A DNA stretch of 8,754 bases from the NCBI GenBank assembly GCA_003455945.1, contig DMPQ01000085.1:1-8754 (forward strand), written 5' to 3'. Below the pieces are notes generated by a model, which was given only the letters and a program-made list of their open reading frames with translations, made no database searches and was not told where the DNA came from. Made by a program: the position numbers and the translations under genes. The stretch is from Planctomycetaceae bacterium (GTDB lineage: Bacteria; Planctomycetota; Planctomycetia; Pirellulales; Pirellulaceae). Positions within the stretch are counted from its first letter, which is position 1. Each line of letters opens with the position of its first letter. Positions 1 to 6,655 of this stretch are shown here, piece after piece.

Positions 1-459
1 CTGCTCGCCGAGCGCCTTGGTGTGCGGATAAGGGCAGAGAAACCGTTTCGGATAAGGAACCGATTCGTCGATCCCTTCCTGGTCCCGGCCGTCGAACGTG
101 ACGCTCGGACTCGAGGTGAAGACGAGCCGCCCGACCCCTTCGGCACGGCACGCTTCGATCACGCGTCGCGTCCCGATCGTGTTGGTCGCGAAGTACTCCT
201 GCCACGGTCCGGCGATGCCGGCGATCGCGGCGACGTGAAAGACGGTGTCGGCACCGCGAAACGCCTCGCGCAGACGATCTCCCTGAGTCAGATCGCCGAC
301 GACGCAGCGGACATCGAGTGCGCGTGCGAACGGATAGTCGCGACGCCCGAAGATCGTCACCTCGACTCCGTCGGCGCGCAGCTGCTCGACCAGATACCGG
401 CCGAGGAAACCTCCGCCGCCGGTCACCGCCGCTCGACCGATCGGTCGCCGTTCGCTCAT
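1..459 (-). CDS. Extended SDR, OleD/3-beta-HSD-like NAD(P)-dependent epimerase/dehydrogenase (3' end outside window)
   Basis: I translated this by hand from the ATG at 459; it stays open for 153 codons to the window edge, so only the N-terminal half is present. Residues 13-20 are TGGGGFLG, the nucleotide-binding glycine motif of extended SDRs. TSSPSV (115-120) carries the candidate catalytic serine, and YPHTK (Y144, K148) is the YxxxK pair. The stretch FTSSPSVTFDG followed by DESVPYP and the YPHTKALGEQ end resembles OleD 2-alkyl-3-oxoalkanoate reductases and the related 3-beta-hydroxysteroid dehydrogenase group, which reduce or oxidise a hydroxy/keto group with NAD(P). No oleA, oleB or oleC is visible here, so a role in olefin synthesis is only a possibility. 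The start lies 3 bp after the stop of the preceding SDR gene, and an SD-like GGCGGA overlaps that gene's end, which suggests translational coupling. Family assignment is firm; substrate is unknown. Confidence 0.9.
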   Translation of the reverse strand, partial: MSERRPIGRAAVTGGGGFLGRYLVEQLRADGVEVTIFGRRDYPFARALDVRCVVGDLTQGDRLREAFRGADTVFHVAAIAGIAGPWQEYFATNTIGTRRVIEACRAEGVGRLVFTSSPSVTFDGRDQEGIDESVPYPKRFLCPYPHTKALGEQ

Positions 460-462
460 CGC

Positions 463-1263
463 CTATTCCGCCGACCGACGACGGACACGAAAGAGCTGAT
501 CGACGGGCAGTTCGATGCCGCCGTCGACGCTCAGCACCGCTCCGTTGATCGCTTCTCGCTCCGGATCGAGCAGCATCAGGACTCCGTCGGCGATCTCGTC
601 CGGGCGTTCCAGCCGTCCCATCGGCAGCTTGCGGCCGATCTCGGCGAGCATCTGCTCGGTGAAGAACTTCCTCTCTCCCGGCGTGTCGACCCAACCGGGT
701 CGGACGGCGTTGACTCGGATCCGATACTCGACCAGTTCGGTCGCCGCGGTCCGCACCAGCTGTTCGACCGCCGCCTTGGCCATGTTGTAGGCCATCGACC
801 CCGGAATCGGACGACTCGCGTGCGTCGAACTGACGACGACGATCGAGCCCGGAAGCTTCGACGCGATCATCTGCTGCGCACCGGCGCGGACCAGAAAGAA
901 CGGTCCCCACATCGTCACGTCGATCGTCCGACGAAAGCCGGCCATGTCGGCTTCGTAGAAGAGCTGACGATCGCTGTAGGCGGCGTTCGGGACGAGAAAG
1001 TCGAGTCGCCCGGTCTGCCGGACGAACCGTTCGAGCCCGCTCTCGACCGACTGCTGATCGGCGACATCGAACGGCAGCGCCACCGCCTCACCCGCCTCCT
1101 GCCGACAGATTTCCGTAACTCGCTGCAGATCGGGTCCGTCGGCCAGATCGTTCACGCCGACGACGACACCGCGCCGCGCCAGCGCCACGGCGATCGCCTC
1201 GCCGATCCCTCTCCCGGCTCCGGTCACCACCGCCGTCCGCCCTTGCCAGCGCCGCTCGCTCAT
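463..1263 (-). CDS. Classical short-chain dehydrogenase/reductase (SDR), FabG/glucose-dehydrogenase-like
   Basis: This 266-residue protein has the usual length for a classical SDR. It shows the Rossmann motif TGAGRGIG (residues 14-21), an NAA motif (93-95), the catalytic serine region VVSSTHAS (S145/S146), YNMAK (Y159, K163), and RVNAVRPGWVDTP (183-195), the loop after the active site. VDGG near the C-terminus is also typical. The fourth tetrad residue, normally Asn in a V-N motif, appears to be Thr (IDVTMWG, T117); some sugar- and ketone-type SDRs tolerate this. An in-frame ATG at 1323 would add 20 residues without homologous character. I chose 1263 because GAGGG lies 6 nt upstream of it, whereas the ATG at 1269 abuts that SD with no spacing. 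It is probably co-transcribed with the dehydrogenase upstream and the OleD-like gene downstream. Reaction: NAD(P)-linked alcohol/ketone interconversion in the cytoplasm; substrate unknown. Confidence 0.93.
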   Translation of the reverse strand: MSERRWQGRTAVVTGAGRGIGEAIAVALARRGVVVGVNDLADGPDLQRVTEICRQEAGEAVALPFDVADQQSVESGLERFVRQTGRLDFLVPNAAYSDRQLFYEADMAGFRRTIDVTMWGPFFLVRAGAQQMIASKLPGSIVVVSSTHASRPIPGSMAYNMAKAAVEQLVRTAATELVEYRIRVNAVRPGWVDTPGERKFFTEQMLAEIGRKLPMGRLERPDEIADGVLMLLDPEREAINGAVLSVDGGIELPVDQLFRVRRRSAE

Positions 1264-1269
1264 CACCAT

Positions 1270-1274
1270 CCCTC
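1270..1274 (-). promoter_or_regulatory. Shine-Dalgarno GAGGG that fixes the SDR start
   Basis: On the minus strand GAGGG is followed by ATGGTG and then ATG. The second ATG (1263) has a normal 6-nt spacing; the first (1269) has none. This supports the shorter protein. Confidence 0.6.
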
Positions 1275-1305
1275 GGTCGATTGCGGTCGAAAGATCGTTC
1301 GGACA

Positions 1306-1332
1306 GCTGCCGCGACTTCGCACCGCGGCAGC
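1306..1332 (-). terminator. Intercistronic 9-bp stem-loop after the zinc dehydrogenase gene
   Basis: GCTGCCGCG (1306-1314) and CGCGGCAGC (1324-1332) are perfect inverted repeats around a 9-nt loop. On the minus strand the stem starts 4 nt after the TGA of the dehydrogenase gene. The sequence that follows (TGTCCGAACGATCTTTC) has no real U-tract, so this is not a classic intrinsic terminator. It could be a weak terminator/attenuator that lowers expression of the two SDR genes, or a 3' stabiliser formed after mRNA cleavage. Confidence 0.5.
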
Positions 1333-1336
1333 GCGT

Positions 1337-2374
1337 TCAGCGCCACGGTTCGACGACGACCTTCATCAGCCCCGGCTCGCCGCGATGGAGACGCTCGAAC
1401 CACTCGGGAGTCTCTTCGAGTGCGACCTGACGACTGATCAGCGGCTCGGTGACGATCCTCCCCTGCCCCATCAGTTCCAGGCAGGCCGGATACTCGCCGT
1501 TGCAGCCGCAGGTGCCGAAGAGCGAGATCTCGCGGGTGACGACCGACTGGAGCGGCAGTTCGACCTTGGGCGAGAGGTTGCCGACCAGACAGACCGAGCC
1601 CCCCTTGCGCACCGCCTCGATCGCCGTTCGGACGGTCGGAGTCGCACCGACGACTTCCATCGCCACATCCGCTCCGCGCCCGCCGGTCAGTTCGCGGATC
1701 GCGGCGACCGGATCGGTCTGATCGGCGCGGATCGTTTCATCCGCTCCGAGCGAACTGGCCAGTTCGAGCTTGGCGTCATCCAGATCGACGGCGATCACTC
1801 GCCCTGCTCCGGCGACTCGCAGCGCCTGAACGACCAGCGCTCCGATCATGCCGGTGCCGACGACGACCGCGACGTCTCCCATTCGGATCGGCGTGCGCCC
1901 GACCGCATGGACGGCGACGCTCACCGCTTCGACCAACGCCGCCTGGCGAAAGGGCATCGAGTCGGGAAGGGCAAAGACGATGTGTTCCGGTACCGTGATC
2001 AGTTCGGCAAAGGCACCGTGGCGTCGGTATTCGCCGCACGAGACGCCGAGGACCTGGCGGCGGTCGCACAGGTTCGCATGGCCGGCGCGACAGAAGCCGC
2101 AGCGGCCGCAGGAGACCATCGAGTCGAAGGTGACTCGGTCGCCCGGGCGAAACCGCTCGACCGCACTCCCGACCGATTCGACGATCCCCGCCGCCTCATG
2201 TCCCATGATCAGCGGCGGTATCCGCCGCCCGGTACTCCCGTCGTAGCCGTGGATGTCGCTCCCGCAGATGCCGCACGCCTGGACGCGGACCCGAACGTCG
2301 TGCGGTCCGACGTCCGGTTCCGGCACCTCGGTCAGCTCGAACTTCAGGTACTCGGTCAGCATCAGGGCCTTCAC
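1337..2374 (-). CDS. Zinc-dependent medium-chain alcohol/polyol dehydrogenase (MDR family)
   Basis: The 345-residue product has the length of sorbitol, threonine and butanediol dehydrogenases. Catalytic zinc ligands are visible as C37 (in CGICGSD), H59-E60 (GHE) and probably E149 (EAVSVAVHA). The structural zinc lobe has C89, C92, C95 and C103. The Rossmann motif GTGMIG spans 173-178, followed about 20 residues later by an acidic VDLDD, which favours NAD over NADP. An in-frame ATG at 2419 would add 15 residues; I prefer the GTG at 2374 because MKALMLTEY-type starts are usual in the family and GGAG lies 9 nt upstream. ATG 2362 is a further alternative. It is the first gene of a minus-strand group with two SDR genes, so the three may catalyse successive or opposing redox steps on one substrate. 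The exact substrate cannot be read from the sequence. Confidence 0.94.
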   Translation of the reverse strand: MKALMLTEYLKFELTEVPEPDVGPHDVRVRVQACGICGSDIHGYDGSTGRRIPPLIMGHEAAGIVESVGSAVERFRPGDRVTFDSMVSCGRCGFCRAGHANLCDRRQVLGVSCGEYRRHGAFAELITVPEHIVFALPDSMPFRQAALVEAVSVAVHAVGRTPIRMGDVAVVVGTGMIGALVVQALRVAGAGRVIAVDLDDAKLELASSLGADETIRADQTDPVAAIRELTGGRGADVAMEVVGATPTVRTAIEAVRKGGSVCLVGNLSPKVELPLQSVVTREISLFGTCGCNGEYPACLELMGQGRIVTEPLISRQVALEETPEWFERLHRGEPGLMKVVVEPWR

Positions 2375-2433
2375 GGCGGCGGACTCCGGTACGAGACGTG
2401 GGGAACGGCCGCGGAACACCTCGTGGGTAGCCG

Positions 2434-2443
2434 GGCTTAAGCC
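2434..2443. repeat. 10-bp palindrome GGCTTAAGCC
   Basis: A perfect dyad centred between 2438 and 2439. It begins 4 nt downstream of the possible minus-strand -10 box and so would overlap the transcription start of the dehydrogenase operon. This is a typical operator position, but a 10-bp palindrome can occur by chance. Confidence 0.35.
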
Positions 2444-2447
2444 TGCG

Positions 2448-2453
2448 ATTCTA
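2448..2453 (-). promoter_or_regulatory. Possible -10 box (TAGAAT) for the dehydrogenase operon
   Basis: TAGAAT on the minus strand matches the sigma70 -10 consensus at five of six positions and lies 73 nt upstream of the GTG start. No convincing -35 box is present at 16-18 nt (the sequence there reads roughly TCCCCT), so this would need an activator or another sigma factor. Confidence 0.25.
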
Positions 2454-2501
2454 AGCGCGACGAACCGTCGAGGGGATCGGGTGAAGACCAGGTCCGCCGC
2501 C

Positions 2502-2519
2502 GCGGCGACCGGTCGCGGC
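2502..2519. repeat. Imperfect 18-bp palindrome (core GCGACC/GGTCGC)
   Basis: The perfect 12-bp core GCGACCGGTCGC spans 2505-2516. It extends by one mismatch (G2504 against G2517) and two more pairs. Its GACC/GGTC content resembles the half-sites of the larger palindrome 18 bp to the right, so the two could be tandem sites for one protein, or a product of GC-rich composition. Confidence 0.4.
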
Positions 2520-2536
2520 AGAGGGTTCGTCCCCCG

Positions 2537-2558
2537 TCGCGGTCGATATCGACCGCGA
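2537..2558. repeat. Perfect 22-bp palindrome upstream of the rpmB promoter
   Basis: The left half TCGCGGTCGAT (2537-2547) is followed with no spacer by its exact reverse complement ATCGACCGCGA (2548-2558). It ends 29 bp before the proposed -35 box of rpmB, which suits a dimeric DNA-binding regulator. It is also upstream of the divergent dehydrogenase operon. No T-tract follows on either strand, so a terminator is unlikely. Confidence 0.75.
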
Positions 2559-2587
2559 ATCGGCGGCCGGGGCGCGAAGGAATGGCG

Positions 2588-2615
2588 TTGCGGGGAGTCG
2601 GGGGATTGGTATACT
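2588..2615 (+). promoter_or_regulatory. Sigma70-like promoter of rpmB
   Basis: TTGCGG (2588-2593) and TATACT (2610-2615) are separated by 16 bp. The -10 box matches TATAAT at five of six positions and stands out as AT-rich in a GC-rich region. Transcription should begin at about 2619-2623, giving a leader of roughly 100 nt before rpmB. Confidence 0.6.
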
Positions 2616-2630
2616 GCCAGTTTCCATGCC

Positions 2631-2663
2631 CGGTCCTAGGCTCCTCAGGGAGACCTTGGGCCG
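2631..2663 (+). promoter_or_regulatory. Long imperfect hairpin in the rpmB mRNA leader
   Basis: C2631-C2636 pair with G2658-G2663 (one G-U pair), then comes a T-T mismatch, A2638-G2640 pair with C2654-T2656, A2653 is bulged, and CTCC (2641-2644) pairs with GGAG (2649-2652) around the loop TCAG. This gives 13 pairs starting about 10 nt after the predicted transcription start and ending 55 nt before the rpmB ATG. No U-tract follows, so it is not an ordinary terminator. A leader structure is a common site for autogenous control of ribosomal protein genes, but that role is inference here. Confidence 0.45.
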
Positions 2664-2718
2664 CGGTAGCGGGTTCACCGAGACGACGACAACGGGTCCT
2701 TTCGAAGGTGCGGTCGCC

Positions 2719-2979
2719 ATGGCGCGCGAATGTGAAGTCTGCGGAAAGCGAACTCAGACCGGCAACTCGGTGGAACTTCGCGGTAAGGCCAAGTACCTCG
2801 GCGGTGTCGGTACCAAGGTGACCGGCATTACTCGTCGCAAGTTCAAGCCGAATCTGCAGCGGGTCAAGGTGACCAGCCCCAACGGTACGACTCGTCGCAC
2901 CTGGGTCTGCACCCAGTGCATCCGAAGCGGCGCGGTCCGCAAGGCGGTCGTGCAGCGGCCGTTCAAGCTGCCTGCCTGA
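2719..2979 (+). CDS. rpmB: 50S ribosomal protein bL28
   Basis: The 86-residue product begins MARECEVCGKR, the classic bL28 N-terminus (xxCxxxGK followed by a GN motif), and contains RRKFKPNLQ and TRRTWVCTQCIRSG, the conserved core. C5/C8 and a second CxxC (CTQC) form a four-cysteine zinc-ribbon set, the C+ form of the protein. It is part of the large ribosomal subunit. The frame is open back to an ATG at 2626, but the added 31 residues do not resemble bL28, and AAGGTG 8 nt before 2719 supplies an SD. It has its own promoter-like element upstream. gatC follows after 179 bp, in the same direction. Confidence 0.97.
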   Translation: MARECEVCGKRTQTGNSVELRGKAKYLGGVGTKVTGITRRKFKPNLQRVKVTSPNGTTRRTWVCTQCIRSGAVRKAVVQRPFKLPA

Positions 2980-2992
2980 GCCGTCTCGGCTC
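2978..2992 (+). terminator. Stem-loop overlapping the rpmB stop codon
   Basis: GAGCCG (2978-2983) and CGGCTC (2987-2992) form a perfect 6-bp stem with the loop TCT. The stem includes the last two bases of the TGA stop. No U-tract follows. It may act as a weak terminator or protect the 3' end of an rpmB-only transcript. Confidence 0.35.
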
Positions 2993-3011
2993 GTCCCCGA
3001 AGCCATCACCT

Positions 3012-3034
3012 CGGCCGCTCGATTCGGGCGGCCG
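3012..3034 (+). terminator. GC-rich 7-bp stem-loop between rpmB and gatC
   Basis: CGGCCGC (3012-3018) pairs with GCGGCCG (3028-3034) around a 9-nt loop and is followed by TTCGTGT, which is only modestly T-rich. This is the most terminator-like element in the 179-bp gap. If it works, gatCAB needs its own promoter, and I could not identify one. Confidence 0.3.
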
Positions 3035-3158
3035 TTCGTGTCCCCGGAGCGGATCCGGCGCTGCTGATGCCGCCGCTCGGGCCCCTCGAACCGACCAGAA
3101 CTCGCTTCGGCCTCCTTGGGGCGAAACGAGCACGTTCGCGCGATCGGGAGGAGCATCG

Positions 3159-3455
3159 ATGAGCCACCCGGTGGTCGACGCCGAACTGGTACGGCGAGTC
3201 GCTTCGTTGGCCAAGCTCGATCTGAATGACGACCAGGTCGTTCAGGCGGTCGGTGAGCTGAACCGGATGCTCGACTTCGTCGACCTCTTGTCCGAAGCGG
3301 ACGTCGACTCGCTCCCGCCGCTCGTCCATCCGCACGACGTTCTCGATGCGGTGCGAGACGATCTTCCTGAGGCCGGCCTCTCACGGTCCGACGCCCTCGC
3401 GAATGCGGCGCGGCACGACGACACCTGTTTCCGCGTCCCGCCGGTGCTCGGATGA
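3159..3455 (+). CDS. gatC: Asp-tRNA(Asn)/Glu-tRNA(Gln) amidotransferase subunit C
   Basis: The 98-residue product matches GatC in length and pattern. It has an N-terminal helix with VRRVASLAKLDL (11-22), LNRMLDFVDLL in the middle, an acidic DAVRDD segment, and the C-terminal FRVPPVL typical of the strand that wraps between GatA and GatB. GatC stabilises the GatA-GatB complex. The start is fixed by the strong SD GGGAGGAG (3146-3153) 5 nt upstream of ATG; the frame is open further upstream but has no GatC character there. gatA follows after 82 bp, a gap that holds two hairpins. Its position before gatA and gatB confirms the assignment. Confidence 0.96.
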   Translation: MSHPVVDAELVRRVASLAKLDLNDDQVVQAVGELNRMLDFVDLLSEADVDSLPPLVHPHDVLDAVRDDLPEAGLSRSDALANAARHDDTCFRVPPVLG

Positions 3456-3456
3456 A

Positions 3457-3473
3457 AGGCGTTCGGAACGCCT
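3457..3473 (+). repeat. Perfect 7-bp stem-loop immediately after gatC
   Basis: AGGCGTT (3457-3463) pairs perfectly with AACGCCT (3467-3473) across a CGG loop and begins 2 nt after the gatC stop. No U-tract follows and gatA continues downstream, so a processing or stabilising hairpin or a partial attenuator is more likely than a full terminator. Confidence 0.45.
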
Positions 3474-3482
3474 CGCCGGGCT

Positions 3483-3498
3483 GCCGAGCCTCTTCGGC
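3483..3498 (+). repeat. Second stem-loop in the gatC-gatA gap
   Basis: GCCGA (3483-3487) pairs with TCGGC (3494-3498) around a 6-nt loop, then CCCTTCGAG. It lies 9 nt after the first hairpin. Five pairs alone are weak evidence. Confidence 0.25.
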
Positions 3499-3537
3499 CC
3501 TTCGAGTCCCCTCTCCTGCTCGCGCGGAGGCGTTGCG

Positions 3538-5027
3538 ATGATCCCTTCCGCCGTTCGACTTCGCGAGGAGTTCGTCGCGGGAGAGCGTTCGGCTGTCGAG
3601 ACGGTTCGCGAGACGTTCGCTCGGATCCGACAGAGCGAGCCGGCGCTGCACGCCTTCCTGTCGCTCGACGAACCGGGGGCGCTCGCCGCTGCCGCCGCGC
3701 TCGATCGGCGCCGAGCCGATGGGGAGTCGCTCGGGTCGCTGGCCGGAGTCCCGATCGGCGTGAAGGACCTGATCGGGGTCCGCGGTTCGCGAACCACCTG
3801 CGGATCGCGGATGCTCGCCGAGTACATCGCTCCGTACGACGCGACGGTCGTCGAACGTCTGCGCCAGGCCGATGCGATCATCGTCGGGAAGACCAACCTC
3901 GACGAGTTCGCGATGGGGAGTTCGAACGAGCACTCCGCCTTCGGCCGCGCCTGTAACCCGTGGGATCTTTCGCTGGTCAGCGGCGGTTCGAGCGGCGGAT
4001 CGGCGGTCGCGGTCGCGGCCGATCAGGTGCCGATCACGCTCGGTACCGACACGGGTGGTTCGATCCGTCAGCCCGCTGCCTTCTGCGGCATCGTCGGGCT
4101 GAAGCCGACCTACGGGCTGGTCAGCCGCTACGGCGTCGTCGCCTATGCGAGCAGTCTCGACCAGGTCGGCCCGATGGGGCGAACCGCGGCGGATTGTGCG
4201 GCGCTCCTTCAGGCGATCGGGGGCCCCGACCGCCGCGATTCGACCTCCGCTCGTCGTGAGGTCGGCGAGTTCTCTCCTCCGGATTCGCTGCGCGGCCTGC
4301 GGATCGGTTGGGTCCCCGAGCAGTTCGGCCCGGGACTCGATCCGATCGTTTCCGAATCGGTCGAAAGCGCGCTGCGATGGTTCGAAAGCCAGGGAGCGGT
4401 TCGAGTCCCGGTCGAGCTCCCGTATGCCCGCTTCGGCATCGCCTCCTATTACGTGATCGCTTCGAGCGAGGCATCGAGCAACCTCGAGCGGTTCGATGGC
4501 GCGCATTACGGCTTCCGCGCCGACGGGAGCGACGTTACCGATCTCGATCGCCTGTACCGCGCGACGAGGACCGCAGGGTTCGGCGCCGAAGTGAAGCGAC
4601 GGATCCTGCTCGGTACCTTTGCGCTCAGCGCCGGACACGCCGACGCCTACTACGGTCGCGCCTCGCGAGTCCGACGCGCGATCCGCGACGACTTCGATCG
4701 AGTCTGGCAGCAGGTCGATCTGCTGCTCGGCCCGACCACGCCGACACCGCCGTTTCCCGCTGCGGCCAAGACGTCGGACCCGCTGGCGATGTATCTGGCC
4801 GACGTCTACACGGTCCTCGCGAATCTCGCCGGACTCCCCGCCGTCTCGTTCCCGGTCGAGCCGACCGACACCCGGCTGCCGATCGGAGCTCAGCTGACCG
4901 GCCCTCCGTTTTCCGACCAGCGACTGCTCGGGCTCGTGCACCGCTATCAGCAGGAGCACGACTGGCACCTGCGTCGCCCCGATCCGATCGGCCTGCCGGC
5001 CGGCATCCCCGTTTCGGGAGCCGATTC

Positions 5028-5031
<4 letters not shown>
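3538..5031 (+). CDS. gatA: Asp-tRNA(Asn)/Glu-tRNA(Gln) amidotransferase subunit A (glutaminase)
   Basis: The 497-residue protein has the full length of GatA and the amidase signature. The Lys-cisSer-Ser triad is present as K76 (IGVKDL), S151 (SGGSSGGSA) and S175 (TDTGGSIRQPA). R355 and D422 occupy the positions that hold the glutamine amide substrate in the family. GLKPTYGLVSRYG (188-200), GPTTPT (398-403) and NLAGLPAVSFPV (429-440) are also characteristic. The enzyme hydrolyses glutamine and passes ammonia through the complex to GatB, in the pathway that makes Gln-tRNA(Gln) and/or Asn-tRNA(Asn) from mischarged tRNA. The start is chosen because GGAGG (3526-3530) lies 7 nt upstream; the earlier ATG in frame at 3346 lies inside gatC. 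The stop overlaps the gatB start as ATGA. Confidence 0.98.
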
Positions 5032-6497
<1,466 letters not shown>

Positions 6498-6655
6498 TCC
6501 GGTTCGCCGCGGTCCGTTCGTCGCGAGCCGACTGTGACGGTCGGATGGCCCGCGCCGGGGAGCGGTGCCTGACGATCGCGGAGTCCCGCCGTCACCTTCC
6601 GAGGGGCGTCTTATGGTTGCCGGTCTGCGGCGAACCGACGACGCGAAGGTGAGTG

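Larger units (their letters stand above)
2375..2718. other. Divergent intergenic control region between the dehydrogenase operon and rpmB
   Basis: This 344-bp gap has no credible gene; open frames crossing it are shadows of neighbours. It contains, from left to right, a possible minus-strand -10 box, a 10-bp palindrome overlapping the expected start of that transcript, a small CGACG/CGTCG hairpin (2458-2470), an 18-bp imperfect palindrome, a perfect 22-bp palindrome, the rpmB promoter, and a long leader hairpin. Each main element is listed separately. The concentration of dyad symmetry suggests that at least one regulator binds here, but which operon it controls is not shown. Confidence 0.7.

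Noticed and set aside
22..2440. Long plus-strand open frames (22-1437 and 1385-2440) opposite the dehydrogenase genes
   Set aside because: They mirror the three minus-strand oxidoreductases with intact catalytic motifs and contain no domain of their own.
2916..3158. Upstream extension of gatC to 2916
   Set aside because: It overlaps rpmB and lacks GatC similarity; GGGAGGAG fixes the start at 3159.
3346..3537. Upstream extension of gatA to 3346
   Set aside because: It lies within gatC and the hairpin gap; GGAGG 7 nt before 3538 marks the real start.
2437..4968. 843-codon open frame on the minus strand across rpmB, gatC and most of gatA
   Set aside because: It is antisense to three well identified genes. 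Its product is arginine-rich and low in complexity, and stop codons are scarce in that frame because of GC-rich codon usage.
4308..5027. Upstream extension of the gatB frame to 4308
   Set aside because: The added 240 residues lie inside gatA in another frame and are Arg/Pro-rich; GatB starts at the MKTPEFETIVGLEVH sequence.
6498..6655. Possible small RNA or promoter in the gatB to HEAT gap
   Set aside because: There is a TATGGT box, a 5-bp hairpin at 6528-6544 and a distant GTGACGG/CCGTCAC pair, but no -35 box, U-tract or conserved RNA pattern that I recognise.
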